This document shows positions 16,933 to 25,822 of a DNA stretch of 61,437 bases, in pieces. Made by a program: the position numbers and the translations under genes. The stretch spans positions 1 through 61,437 of the forward strand of contig JAMCTE010000034.1 of assembly GCA_023381015.1 (NCBI GenBank), read 5' to 3'. Below the pieces are notes generated by a model that worked only from the letters and a program-made list of their open reading frames with translations, had not been told where the DNA came from and searched no databases. Each line of letters starts with the position of its first letter. Within the stretch, counting starts at the first letter, position 1. Origin of the DNA: Patescibacteria group bacterium (GTDB lineage Bacteria; Patescibacteriota; Microgenomatia; UBA1406; GWC2-37-13).

Positions 16933-18660
16933 TTATAATTTAATATTCTCTAGTATATACTCAGCACTTATCGGTCTTCCGTCGTATCTTAAAATTTTCT
17001 CTTTAATCTCGACGCCTGTTTCCGCTAGCAACAATTTACCAAACTGTCCCCAAGAATTGTTTTCTACCAAAATATACCTGATGTTTTCCTTAAAGAGGCC
17101 TTTGACCTTTTCCTTATCCATCGGATAAATATGGGTAAAATGCCAAAAGCCAGTTTTCATGCCTTTTTCCGTCAGCTGTTTCTGTGCTTCCATGATGGCG
17201 CCTTTGTTTGAACCCCAAGAAACAAAAACATCGGTAGCATTGGAGTCTCCATAATATTCCGGCAATCTAAAATCATTCTGCAAGTATGTCTTCCACTTCC
17301 GAGCCCTCTTGTTGACTTGGATGACCCTGGGTTGGACTGCCTCGGTAGTGTGGCCGTCTTCAACGTGTTCGTAGGAATTGGCTTGGAAGTAATATCCGGG
17401 AACACCGGGAATGATCCTCTCCGATACGCCGTCTTCGGCGTCCTTATAGCGAAGATAAATCTGGGTCTTGCCCGAAGGCTTAAGGCTGGTTACGAGCTTA
17501 CCCCGGTTGATTTTGTAGTTGGCAATGAAATCGTCGATGAATTTTTTTGCAAGGCTTTTATGGCCTTCGGAAAGATACATGTCGCTGAGGATGATGACCG
17601 GCAGTTGATAGACGTCGGCCATGTTAAAAGCTTTGCCTGTCAACTCGATCATTTCTTCAACCGTCCCAGGAGAGAAAACTATTTTTGGAAACTCGCCGTG
17701 ACCGGAATGGACGGTAAATAACAGGTCTCCTTGCTCGGTCCAGGTTGGCATCCCGGTGGCCGGTCCGGGCCTTTGGGCAATGAATATGACGACCGGCATC
17801 TCGGTCACACCGGCCAAAGACACCGATTCCACCATCAAAGCGAACCCTCCACCCGACGTCCCGACCGCCGACCTGACGCCGGCGAACGAGGCTCCTAAGG
17901 CAGTATTGATAACGGAAATTTCGTCTTCGGCATGCCTCACCACCATCTTGCTTTTTTTCTGCCAGGCAGCCAAAACCGTCAACACCGTCGACGAAGGAGT
18001 CATCGGATAAGCGCTATACAAACGGCAGTCGGCGATGACGGCTCCCAAAGAAAATGCCTCGTTGCCCGTCAAAACCAACTTCGGTTCCACCGTAGTCATT
18101 TTTGTCAATAATTTATTCGGCGATGGGAATTTTTTTTGGGCGCTGTCGTATCCGGCTTGGGCAAACTGCTTGTTGATGTTGACGACGGCCTCGCCTTTTC
18201 TGGCGAATTGCTCTTCGATTACCTTGAGAAGTTCGTCGATCTCGGCTCCGAGGGTCGCCAAAGAAGCGCCCAAGGCCACCGTGTTTTTCATGACCGCTTG
18301 ACCTTTCAAATCGGTGACGATCTTCTTGAAGGAGACGCTGACTTTCTTATAATCGCCTTCAATCTTGAAATCGTTCTCGTCATAAACGACGATGCTTTCT
18401 TTGTTGAGCCGGTCCGAGTGCTTGTCGAATGTCTCCTTGTTCAAACAGACCAAGACATCGATCGTCGGCTTCAGGTGCCTGATTTCGAAGTCGGCAACGT
18501 GGACCTCATAAGCATTATGTCCTCCACGGATTAGAGACGGATACTCGACATAGTCGAAAATGTGATAACCCAACCTTGTGGCAATTTTGGCAAAAACGAC
18601 GCCGGTCGTCATGATGCCGAAACCGGCTTCTCCTCCGATCATCCAATTAAAGTCTGTCAT
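16933..18660 (-). CDS. 2-oxoacid:ferredoxin oxidoreductase, fused gamma-alpha subunit
   Basis: The 575 residues begin with a gamma domain (about 1-190; GGEAGFGIMTTG, EYPSLIRGGHNAYEV). The pyrimidine-binding alpha domain follows (SAYPMTPSSTVL, GTSGGGFALMVES, FIAQRPGPATGMPTWTEQGD), then the C-terminal transketolase-like domain. Gamma-alpha fusion is common in 2-oxoacid oxidoreductases of the Kor type. Substrate cannot be decided from these motifs. It is separated from the beta subunit gene by a 74-nt A/T-rich gap, and its start lies directly after the stop of the small zinc-ribbon gene. Confidence 0.9.
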   Translation of the reverse strand: MTDFNWMIGGEAGFGIMTTGVVFAKIATRLGYHIFDYVEYPSLIRGGHNAYEVHVADFEIRHLKPTIDVLVCLNKETFDKHSDRLNKESIVVYDENDFKIEGDYKKVSVSFKKIVTDLKGQAVMKNTVALGASLATLGAEIDELLKVIEEQFARKGEAVVNINKQFAQAGYDSAQKKFPSPNKLLTKMTTVEPKLVLTGNEAFSLGAVIADCRLYSAYPMTPSSTVLTVLAAWQKKSKMVVRHAEDEISVINTALGASFAGVRSAVGTSGGGFALMVESVSLAGVTEMPVVIFIAQRPGPATGMPTWTEQGDLLFTVHSGHGEFPKIVFSPGTVEEMIELTGKAFNMADVYQLPVIILSDMYLSEGHKSLAKKFIDDFIANYKINRGKLVTSLKPSGKTQIYLRYKDAEDGVSERIIPGVPGYYFQANSYEHVEDGHTTEAVQPRVIQVNKRARKWKTYLQNDFRLPEYYGDSNATDVFVSWGSNKGAIMEAQKQLTEKGMKTGFWHFTHIYPMDKEKVKGLFKENIRYILVENNSWGQFGKLLLAETGVEIKEKILRYDGRPISAEYILENIKL

Positions 18661-18661
18661 T

Positions 18662-18874
18662 TTAGTCGTAACAACACGGGTCTTTGTACCCGCAATTTTT
18701 ACAGGTCGCGTCCCTACCTCCCGGCATCCCCATCAGACTCTCAAATCCGCATTCCGGGCAATTTCTGATATTATCTTCTAAAAATTCCGGAACGATAATT
18801 TTTTTTGGGCTTGGCAAACCGGCGGAGTCGATGATTCCACCGGGAAAAAAAGCCTTTGCCGCCGAGTTTCTCAT
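18662..18874 (-). CDS. Small zinc-ribbon protein, unknown function
   Basis: This 70-residue protein ends in CPECGFESLMGMPGG followed by CKNCGYKDPCCYD. Two CxxC knuckles can bind zinc, and an extra CC lies at the very end. The spacing resembles the C-terminal tail of B12-dependent ribonucleotide reductases, but the rest of that enzyme is absent. It overlaps sufU by 4 nt and abuts the oxidoreductase gene, so it is part of this operon and might help cluster loading or electron transfer. That role is a guess. Confidence 0.6.
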   Translation of the reverse strand: MRNSAAKAFFPGGIIDSAGLPSPKKIIVPEFLEDNIRNCPECGFESLMGMPGGRDATCKNCGYKDPCCYD

Positions 18875-19227
18875 AATTCCAATTTCTTCACTGCTTCTAA
18901 AGAGAAAATTTTACACTTAATCCGATTGACCCCAAGTTCGATCCCTAACAGCTTAATGATAAATTTTTTGTCGATTTTTTTCAATTCATCTTTTGGTTTA
19001 CCTTTAAGGTAAGCGGTCACCATTGAGGCCGAAGCCTTGGAAATGGCGCAACCTTGACCCTTAAACTTCACGTCTTCGATCCGGCCTTTTTCTATCCGTA
19101 TCGTCAGATCAATTTCGTCGCCGCATAACGGATTGGAAACGTGGGAATGGCCGGTCGGTCGGTTAACCATACCGTAGTTTCTTGGATTCTGGTAATGATC
19201 CAGAATTAATTCTGAATATAAACTCAC
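18871..19227 (-). CDS. sufU: SufU-like iron-sulfur scaffold / sulfur-transfer protein
   Basis: The 118 residues carry the three cysteines of the SufU/IscU fold: NPLCGDEIDL, GQGCAISKAS and RIKCKIFSLEAV. The YSELILDHYQNPRNYG N-terminus is also typical. Family proteins accept sulfur from the cysteine desulfurase through a zinc site or hold a nascent cluster. It is shorter than usual because the region before the last cysteine is reduced. The gene lies 24 nt downstream of sufS in the Suf operon. Confidence 0.92.
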   Translation of the reverse strand: MSLYSELILDHYQNPRNYGMVNRPTGHSHVSNPLCGDEIDLTIRIEKGRIEDVKFKGQGCAISKASASMVTAYLKGKPKDELKKIDKKFIIKLLGIELGVNRIKCKIFSLEAVKKLEL

Positions 19228-19251
19228 GTTAATAGATGTCTAATTATTAAT

Positions 19252-20466
19252 TTATTTTCCCAATACATTCTCGACTTTCTTCAATCCTTTGATAAATTTC
19301 TCGACGTCGGATTCATCGTTATAAATATAGAAACTGGCCCTAACCGAGGCGCTCGCTCCCAATCTGGTATGGAGAGGCATGGCACAGTGGTGGCCGGCCC
19401 TGACGGCGATTCCTTCTTCGTCCAGGATCGAAGCGACGTCATGCGGGTGAAACCTGCCGAATTCGAAAGCGACTACCCCACCTCGATCTTCACTGTTGGT
19501 CGGTCCGAAGATTTTTATCCGGTCACCAAACTGATTTGATAATTCCTGCAAACAAAATTGGACCAATCTTCTTTCGTGCTCTCTTACTTTATCCATCCCC
19601 AGGCTGTTTAAGTAACTAACCGCTTCTTTAAAAGCGATCACCTCGCCGATTGACGGAGTACCGGCCTCAAATTTGTGGGGAGGTTCTTTGAAAACGGTCC
19701 GGTCGACATATACCTCATCTATCATCTCCCCGCCGTACATAAAGGGAAACATGTCTTTTAGGGTTTTTTCTTTCCCCCAGACTACGCCGACTCCGGTCGG
19801 TCCCAACATCTTATGAGAAGAAAACGCCAAAAAATCGCACCCCAGGTCCTGAACGTCAACTTTCAGGTGGGGAACGGCTTGAGCGGCGTCAACGACGACG
19901 ATTATCTCCGGATTAATTTTCTTGGCTTCCCTGACGATATTTTTTATCGGATTGATCGTACCCAAAACATTGGATGCATAAGTCAAGGCGAGGATTTTCG
20001 ATCTTTTTGTAACTACACGATTGATGTTTTTCAAAAGATACCCGTCCTCATCGATGTCGATGACCTTTAAGGCGGCACCGTTTTCGAAAGCTAACTGCTG
20101 CCAAGGGACAAAGTTAGAATGATGTTCCATAATCGAAGTGACTATCTCATCGTTGCCATCAACTATTTTTCGACCCAGGCCGTAAGCGATCAAATTTATC
20201 GATTCGGTAGTATTTCTGGTAAAGACTACTTCATTTTCGCTTTTTGCTTTAATAAATTCCGAGACCACCCTACGGGTGTCCTCGTATTCTTGAGTGGCTT
20301 TTTCCGAAATCTTGTAAACGCCTCTAAAAATATTGGCTGAATATTGAGAATAGTATTCGACGGCCTTATCGATGACCGATCTTGGCTTTAGCGAAGTAGC
20401 GGTCGAATCAAGATAGACTAGTCCTGGGTTATTTTTGAAAATCGGAAAATCCTGTTTTATATTCAT
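19252..20466 (-). CDS. sufS: Cysteine desulfurase SufS
   Basis: The 404 residues have the PLP lysine in SSHKMLGPTGVGV, the aminotransferase V motif VDAAQAVPHLKVD, and the active-site cysteine in VRAGHHCAMPLHTRLG. These are class II (SufS) features. It removes sulfur from cysteine and passes it to SufU. The codons for TRRVV coincide with a short palindromic repeat (20263-20280) that also occurs elsewhere in the window. Confidence 0.96.
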   Translation of the reverse strand: MNIKQDFPIFKNNPGLVYLDSTATSLKPRSVIDKAVEYYSQYSANIFRGVYKISEKATQEYEDTRRVVSEFIKAKSENEVVFTRNTTESINLIAYGLGRKIVDGNDEIVTSIMEHHSNFVPWQQLAFENGAALKVIDIDEDGYLLKNINRVVTKRSKILALTYASNVLGTINPIKNIVREAKKINPEIIVVVDAAQAVPHLKVDVQDLGCDFLAFSSHKMLGPTGVGVVWGKEKTLKDMFPFMYGGEMIDEVYVDRTVFKEPPHKFEAGTPSIGEVIAFKEAVSYLNSLGMDKVREHERRLVQFCLQELSNQFGDRIKIFGPTNSEDRGGVVAFEFGRFHPHDVASILDEEGIAVRAGHHCAMPLHTRLGASASVRASFYIYNDESDVEKFIKGLKKVENVLGK

Positions 20467-20478
20467 AATATAACTTAC

Positions 20479-20555
20479 GTCACCCCGACGAAAGTCGGGG
20501 TCCAGTCGTAAAATTGTTAATTTTTAGTCTGGATTCCGGCCTTCGCCGGAATGAC
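20479..20555. repeat. Pair of intergenic palindromic repeats between sufS and sufD
   Basis: The first hairpin at 20479-20505 has CCCCGAC/GTCGGGG arms and ends in TCCAG. The second at 20528-20555 has ATTCCGGC/GCCGGAAT arms, begins TCTGG and ends ATGAC. The two are in opposite order (GTCA to CCAG, then CTGG to TGAC), so together they form a larger imperfect palindrome. The layout resembles REP pairs. They sit inside the Suf operon and could shape mRNA decay. Confidence 0.7.
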
Positions 20556-20561
20556 AATTTG

Positions 20562-21098
20562 TTAAATAAATTTATTCTTTATCTCATCAATAAAACCTTC
20601 CACTAATAGCTTTTCTGCTTCTTTTTCTTCTAGTCCCCTACTTTTAGTATAAAACATTTGCTCTTTATCTAATCTACCTGTGGTCGACCCATGGGTACAG
20701 AAAACATCGTTGGCAAGAATTTCCAGATATGGCCTGGAGTCAATAAAACAGTCTTTAGACAAAGTCAGATTTTGGTTTTTTTGGTAAGCGTGGGATTTCT
20801 GGGCATCCTTTTCGATCCTGATCAAACCCCGGTAGTAGAATTTCGATGATCCGTAAAAAACTCCTTTTATCAACAAATTTGAAGTCGACGAAGGCGCCCG
20901 ATGAACCTGGACGGTGTTGACTTTAAAATCATCAGATTTATTTCCAACATATAAACCATAGATGTTTAAATTGACGTTTGAGGCGTTGATGTCAAAAACT
21001 AATTCTCCGGAAAGATTTTCAAAAAATACCGCATAGTCTCCTGGTTTATCAAAACTTACTTTTGTTTGTCCAGTTTCGTTTAAATTTATGACATTCAT
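20562..21098 (-). CDS. sufD: Reduced SufD-like protein
   Basis: The 178 residues match only the C-terminal half of SufD: the late beta-helix (YYRGLIRIEKDAQKS, DCFIDSRPYLEI), CTHGSTTGRLDKEQMFY with the conserved His, and the C-terminal helical tail. Normal SufD is about 400 residues. SufB-SufD form the scaffold with SufC, so this short version may still pair with SufB. It overlaps no gene and lies 14 nt after sufB. The start is a normal ATG and the frame is intact, so this is probably true reduction rather than decay. Confidence 0.8.
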   Translation of the reverse strand: MNVINLNETGQTKVSFDKPGDYAVFFENLSGELVFDINASNVNLNIYGLYVGNKSDDFKVNTVQVHRAPSSTSNLLIKGVFYGSSKFYYRGLIRIEKDAQKSHAYQKNQNLTLSKDCFIDSRPYLEILANDVFCTHGSTTGRLDKEQMFYTKSRGLEEKEAEKLLVEGFIDEIKNKFI

Positions 21099-21112
21099 AA
21101 TGTTAAATATTT

Positions 21113-22510
21113 TTATCCCACGCTCCCAGCCATCTCTAAGTTTATTAACCTATTCAATTCTATCGAATACTCCAAAGGTATCTCTTTGGTTACCGGTTCG
21201 ATGAAACCATTGACCAACAGTCCCTCGGCGTCGCTTTTTTTTATTCCCCGGGACGCCAGGTAAAATAATTTTTCTTCTCCCAATTTTTCAACCGTAGCTT
21301 CGTGTTGAACGTCAACCTCTTGATTTTTTATCCTCATCGTCGGGTAGGTATCGCTCCGGGAATCCTCGTCCAAAATCAAAGCGTCACAAGTAACGTACAC
21401 CGAAGACTGTTTAGCAGTCGGGTTGACCTGGACCAAACCTCGATAGGATGTCCTGCCTCCCTGTCCGGAAATCGATTTGGAAATGATTCTCGATGACGTA
21501 TTCGGCGCCAAGTGAATCATCTTGGCTCCGGCGTCCTGATGCTGGTCACGGCTGGCATAAGCAATCGACAGCACTTCTCCCCTGGCTCCCTCTCCTACCA
21601 AATAACAAGAAGGATATTTCATCGTCACGGCGCTACCGAGGTTGCAGTCGACCCATTCCATCACGCCCCGGTCAAAGACCCGGGCCCGCTTCGTCACCAG
21701 ATTGTAGACGTTTTTGCTCCAGTTCTGTACCGTGGTGTACCTGACCCGGGCGTTTTTGGCGACGACTATCTCGACGACTGCGGCGTGAAGGGATGACGTC
21801 GTATAGATAGGCGCAGTGCAGCCCTCAATATAATGGACAAAACTGCCTTCCTCAGCAATGATTAACGTCCTCTCGAACTGGCCGAAGTTTTGGGCGTTGA
21901 TACGAAAATATGCCTGGAGCGGCAGGCCGACTTTGATTCCTGCGGGCACGTAGACAAAAGATCCTCCTGACCAGACCGCCGAATTCAATGAAGCGAACTT
22001 GTTGTCATAGAAGGAAATAATCGTCCCGAAATATTTCTTAACGATTTCCGGATACCTCCTCAAACCAGTATCCATGTCGCAAAAGATCACTCCTTGGCGG
22101 GTCAGTTCTTTTTGGACACTCTCATAAACAACTTCCGATTCGTACTGGGCGGAAACACCAGCCAAAAATTTCTTTTCCGCCTCTGGGACGCCGATCTTGT
22201 CGTAAGTGGTTTTGATCTCTTCCGGCAGATCCTCCCAGGAACTTTTTTGTTCTTCGGTCGGCTTGATGTAATAGTAGATGTCATCGAAATTAATCTTGGA
22301 CAAATCGGCTCCCCAGTCCGGCATCGGTTTCCTTTTGAATTCCTTGAAGGCTTTGAGCCGGAAATCAGTCATCCAACCGGGTTCTTTTTTGATAGCGGAG
22401 ATTTTCTTGACGACCGACTCATCGATCCCTTTTTTTGACTTGTAGACGTTCGCTTCGGGCATGGAAAACCCGTACTTGTAGTCGAAATTGAGCTTAGAGT
22501 TTTTATCCAT
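21113..22510 (-). CDS. sufB: SufB scaffold subunit
   Basis: The 465-residue length is normal for SufB. Family marks include [49 protein letters not shown], the conserved cysteine in [11 protein letters not shown], and [13 protein letters not shown] near the C-terminus with the cluster-site glutamate and histidine. With SufC and SufD it builds [Fe-S] clusters in the cytoplasm. It lies 13 nt after sufC and before the short sufD. Confidence 0.96.
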   Translation of the reverse strand: MDKNSKLNFDYKYGFSMPEANVYKSKKGIDESVVKKISAIKKEPGWMTDFRLKAFKEFKRKPMPDWGADLSKINFDDIYYYIKPTEEQKSSWEDLPEEIKTTYDKIGVPEAEKKFLAGVSAQYESEVVYESVQKELTRQGVIFCDMDTGLRRYPEIVKKYFGTIISFYDNKFASLNSAVWSGGSFVYVPAGIKVGLPLQAYFRINAQNFGQFERTLIIAEEGSFVHYIEGCTAPIYTTSSLHAAVVEIVVAKNARVRYTTVQNWSKNVYNLVTKRARVFDRGVMEWVDCNLGSAVTMKYPSCYLVGEGARGEVLSIAYASRDQHQDAGAKMIHLAPNTSSRIISKSISGQGGRTSYRGLVQVNPTAKQSSVYVTCDALILDEDSRSDTYPTMRIKNQEVDVQHEATVEKLGEEKLFYLASRGIKKSDAEGLLVNGFIEPVTKEIPLEYSIELNRLINLEMAGSVG

Positions 22511-22523
22511 ATGTACTTAAAAC

Positions 22524-23234
22524 TCAAATCATTTCGTAACCATTCCTCTCGACTTCTTCCGCGAGTTTGTAATTGCCTTCCTTGACGATTCTTCCTTCCG
22601 ACAGTACCAATACTTTGTTTGGCTTGATGTATTTCAGGATCCTGTTGTAATGGGTAATCAAAATGATTGTCCGGTTTTTTTTGTATTGGTCCAAAAACTT
22701 GGCAATGGTTTTTAAAGCGTCGACGTCGACTCCGGTATCAATCTCGTCAAAAATCAATACCTTGGGATCGAGGACTACCGCCTGAAGCAGTTCGAGTTTT
22801 TTCTTTTCACCTCCTGATGCGCCGTCGTTTAGTGAACGAGACAGCAGTTCGGACTTGATGCGGAGTTTTTTGGCAATGCCGTCGATTTCCTGTTTAACGG
22901 TCAACGGATCTTTCTTGCCGGACATTGCCAGACGAAGCAGTTGAAATACCGTAACGCCGTTCAAAGATAAAGGAGATTGGAAGGAAAGAAAAATCCCTGC
23001 CTTAGCTCGCTTGTCTGGAGAATCGGCGCTGATGTTTTTTCCGTTTAGATAGATTGATGATTTTTTGTCGACCCTGTAGGCAGGATGACCGGCGATCGTA
23101 TATGCCAGAGTCGATTTCCCAGATCCGTTTGGACCCATCAAAGCGTAAACCTGGTTTTTTTCGAACTTGAAATCGATTTTATTGAGAATAGTTTTGCCTG
23201 AGACAGAGGCTGTCCAGTTTTTCAGTTTCAGCAT
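22524..23234 (-). CDS. sufC: SufC ATPase
   Basis: The 236-residue ABC-type ATPase has Walker A GPNGSGKST, the signature NDGASGGEKKKLELLQ, Walker B KVLIFDEIDTGVDVDAL and the switch histidine in LITHYNRIL. It lacks membrane segments and sits next to sufB, so it is the SufBCD ATPase rather than a transporter part. ATP binding drives the conformational change needed for cluster assembly. Confidence 0.96.
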   Translation of the reverse strand: MLKLKNWTASVSGKTILNKIDFKFEKNQVYALMGPNGSGKSTLAYTIAGHPAYRVDKKSSIYLNGKNISADSPDKRAKAGIFLSFQSPLSLNGVTVFQLLRLAMSGKKDPLTVKQEIDGIAKKLRIKSELLSRSLNDGASGGEKKKLELLQAVVLDPKVLIFDEIDTGVDVDALKTIAKFLDQYKKNRTIILITHYNRILKYIKPNKVLVLSEGRIVKEGNYKLAEEVERNGYEMI

Positions 23235-23250
23235 AGTTTTGGAAAAAAGA

Positions 23251-23646
23251 TTAAACCGCTTGAAGAAGTTTATATCTTCTCAGCTCCTTGCCGAGGATAT
23301 TGGCTAGATTATGTTTTAACAGCGACTTGTGCTGGCAGTACTCGTTCCAAGGACATTGGTAACCTGGCTTCATGCATTTGGTGATTGCCAAATCTCCTTC
23401 AAAAATCTTCAGGTAATCATAAAGGTTTAAGTCTTTTGCCTTGTCGCTCAACCGGTAACCGCCGTCTTTTCCCTCCCGACTTTTCAGGATTTTAGCTTGA
23501 ACTAACTCGGCCGCTATTCTGGCAAGAAACCGCTTGGGCAGCTTGACTTCCTTGAGTAACTCTGACAATGGTATATAGCCTTCTTTATCTTTAAGGTTAG
23601 AAATCAACAGCATTCCGTAATCAGATTGTTTTGTGATGTTTAACAT
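23251..23646 (-). CDS. Rrf2 family Fe-S-type regulator of the Suf operon
   Basis: Starting at the ATG giving MLNITKQSDYGMLL, the protein is 131 residues, normal for Rrf2. A longer frame from 23706 would overlap tsaD. The winged helix (LSELLKEVKLPKRFLARI, with GGYRL in the wing) precedes CMKPGYQCPWNEYC, three cysteines that fit an IscR-like cluster site. It is the first gene upstream of sufC by 16 nt, so it probably senses cluster status and controls this operon. The ligand set is inferred from spacing. Confidence 0.88.
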   Translation of the reverse strand: MLNITKQSDYGMLLISNLKDKEGYIPLSELLKEVKLPKRFLARIAAELVQAKILKSREGKDGGYRLSDKAKDLNLYDYLKIFEGDLAITKCMKPGYQCPWNEYCQHKSLLKHNLANILGKELRRYKLLQAV

Positions 23647-23680
23647 ATACTCCGGCAGTAACAGTTTAACCAAAAAAATT

Positions 23681-24712
23681 TCAAAAATCAAGCGAAGAAA
23701 GATCAAGACGCGGCGCTCTGTCGAGATCGTAAATTTCTTTTATGTACAGGTTTTTCACGGCCTTATAATAACCGACGACGCCGATCATCGCGGCATTATC
23801 TCCTGTCAGATATTTATAAGGCGGAAACAAAACACTACCATGATATTTTTTTGCCAGTCGCCTGGACAACAATCGCAATCTCCTGTTGGCGGTGACTCCT
23901 CCGCCAATCACCAATCGGTTGATTCCTGTCTGATTGATGGCCTTTTCGGTCTTTCTCATCACCGTTTCTAAGACGGCTTCCTGAAATGAACTAGCTAGTT
24001 TAGCAATGTTTCCGGTGACTTCCGGGTGGTTTTTTAAAAAATAAAAGAATGACGTTTTCAATCCGGAAAAAGAAAAGTTTAGGTCGTTGCTTTTTAGCAT
24101 CGGCCTGGGAAAATGGTAGAAATCCCCGTTATCAACCTGCTCGGCCAACCTTTCCAAAACCGGCCCGCCCGGATAACCCAGACCCAGCAGCTTAGCCGCT
24201 TTGTCCAAAGCCTCTCCGGCGGCATCGTCAAGAGTCGAACCGATGACTTCGTATTGCAAATGGTTCTTGAAGATCGCGAATTCGGTATGACCTCCCGAAA
24301 TCACCAAGGCCAGATAAGGAAATGTAAACTGACGGTCCGGATTGCCTTGGCTGTTTTGGACAAAAGGAGAATAGATGTGACCTTCCAAATGATTGACACT
24401 GATCAGTTTCTTATTAAATTTTTTTGCCAACTCTTTGGCTTTCTTGATCCCGACTTCAAGCGCCACTGCTAACCCAGGTCCTTTGGTGACGGCGATGGCG
24501 TCGATCTCGTCGATGGAAAATTTTTTGACGGCCTCCTCGATCACATAATCGATTTTCTCCTCGTGAGCCCTTTTGGCCAAAGACGGATAGATACCTCCCC
24601 AGTTCTTATGGATTAAAATTTGCGAATATATGGCGTTTGACAAAACCCGACGTCCATCAACCACCGCGACCGAAGTTTCGTCAGCCGAAGTGTCAATCGC
24701 TAGGATCTTCAA
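23681..24712 (-). CDS. tsaD: tRNA N6-adenosine threonylcarbamoyltransferase TsaD
   Basis: The 343 residues contain DTSADETSVAVVD, the metal-binding HLEGHIYSPF histidines, LVISGGHTEF, DDAAGEALDKAAKLLGLGYPGG and VIGGGVTANRRLR. They match the ASKHA-fold TsaD, which transfers threonylcarbamoyl from its AMP ester to A37 of ANN-reading tRNAs (t6A). It lies 7 nt after the TsaC-TsaE fusion, which supplies the precursor. No TsaB is in the window. Confidence 0.95.
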   Translation of the reverse strand: MKILAIDTSADETSVAVVDGRRVLSNAIYSQILIHKNWGGIYPSLAKRAHEEKIDYVIEEAVKKFSIDEIDAIAVTKGPGLAVALEVGIKKAKELAKKFNKKLISVNHLEGHIYSPFVQNSQGNPDRQFTFPYLALVISGGHTEFAIFKNHLQYEVIGSTLDDAAGEALDKAAKLLGLGYPGGPVLERLAEQVDNGDFYHFPRPMLKSNDLNFSFSGLKTSFFYFLKNHPEVTGNIAKLASSFQEAVLETVMRKTEKAINQTGINRLVIGGGVTANRRLRLLSRRLAKKYHGSVLFPPYKYLTGDNAAMIGVVGYYKAVKNLYIKEIYDLDRAPRLDLSSLDF

Positions 24713-24719
24713 AATAGAG

Positions 24720-25763
24720 TCAAAAATTGATAACTATTTCCCTTTTGCCTTCATTTATGTATTTCATCTTGACGTAAATTATTTTAGCTTTACTTTTGAT
24801 TAAGTCGTAGATGTCGCCGGTTTTTTCACCCCACTCGAAACATAACGTATTACCGGGTTTCAAAAATTTTCCGATGCCGAGATGTTTAAACTCTTCCTTT
24901 TCCTCGATCTGATAAAGATCAAAGTGATAAAAATTACCGTACTCGTAATAAATGACAAAAGTCGGTGAAATAATGTTGTTTATCCCCAACCTCTCCCCGA
25001 TCCCTTTAATAAAAACCGTTTTACCGACTCCCAGTTCTCCCTCAATGATGAAAACCAATGGTTTATCGCTATACCCACTTTGTTCTTCAAAAATTTTTTT
25101 GGCGATGTCCTTGGTCTTTTTTGGACTGGTACTCAAATACGCCTTTGAGTTGAAAAAGTTGACGTCACCTTGACGGAGAACTTTCACTTCGGGCTGGGTA
25201 AAGTCGATGACGGTTGACGGTTTGTTTCTCGGCAAAACTCCGGCATCGACGATCAAATCGACCGATTGCTGTTTTTTACCTGATAGCGTCGACAGCATCG
25301 TTTCGACCGAATAATGAGGCGCTTGGCTGGAAAGATTGGCCGAAGTCGCCGTCACCGGCTTCGCGAACGATTTGATCAGCGTCTCGACGTTTTTATTTTT
25401 TGGCAACCTAAGCCCCAAGGTTCCTTTTTCCGATTCGATCGCCGGATCGACGAGGTGTTTTGACTTCAAAATTACCGTGTAAGGTCCGGGCAAAATCTCC
25501 TCCAGAATTTTTTCCTGGTTTTTGCTCAGTAAGGCGAGTTTTTTCATCATGTCTAAACCGGAAACAAAAACCGAAACCGGTTTGCCGGCCGGCCGGTTTT
25601 TAAAACCGATCAGCTTGTCGACGGCTTTTTTATCGGTGGCATCTACCAAGAGGCCGTAAACGGTATCGGTCGGAAAAACTACCATCCCACCCCTACGCAA
25701 AACCTTTAAGGTTTCTTTCAGGATTTCTTTGCTATTATTTTCCACCAGTTTTAATTTAATCAT
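24720..25763 (-). CDS. TsaC-TsaE fusion protein (t6A synthesis)
   Basis: Residues about 5-200 are a Sua5/YrdC/YciO domain (RRGGMVVFPTDTVYGLLVDA, GFKNRPAGKPVSVF, LPGPYTVILK, PVTATSANLS). This domain makes threonylcarbamoyl-AMP from threonine, bicarbonate and ATP. Residues about 215-347 are a TsaE ATPase (Walker A GELGVGKTVF, SPTFVIYYEY, HFDLYQIEEKEEF, CFEWGEK). The two are normally separate genes. With TsaD directly downstream, three of the four bacterial t6A activities are encoded in two genes. The linker around residues 200-215 carries no stop or frameshift. Confidence 0.92.
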   Translation of the reverse strand: MIKLKLVENNSKEILKETLKVLRRGGMVVFPTDTVYGLLVDATDKKAVDKLIGFKNRPAGKPVSVFVSGLDMMKKLALLSKNQEKILEEILPGPYTVILKSKHLVDPAIESEKGTLGLRLPKNKNVETLIKSFAKPVTATSANLSSQAPHYSVETMLSTLSGKKQQSVDLIVDAGVLPRNKPSTVIDFTQPEVKVLRQGDVNFFNSKAYLSTSPKKTKDIAKKIFEEQSGYSDKPLVFIIEGELGVGKTVFIKGIGERLGINNIISPTFVIYYEYGNFYHFDLYQIEEKEEFKHLGIGKFLKPGNTLCFEWGEKTGDIYDLIKSKAKIIYVKMKYINEGKREIVINF

Positions 25764-25822
25764 CGATAATCGGTTAAAAATTATTAAGATATTTTAACAG
25801 AATTTCTGCTAAAATAGGCTCT

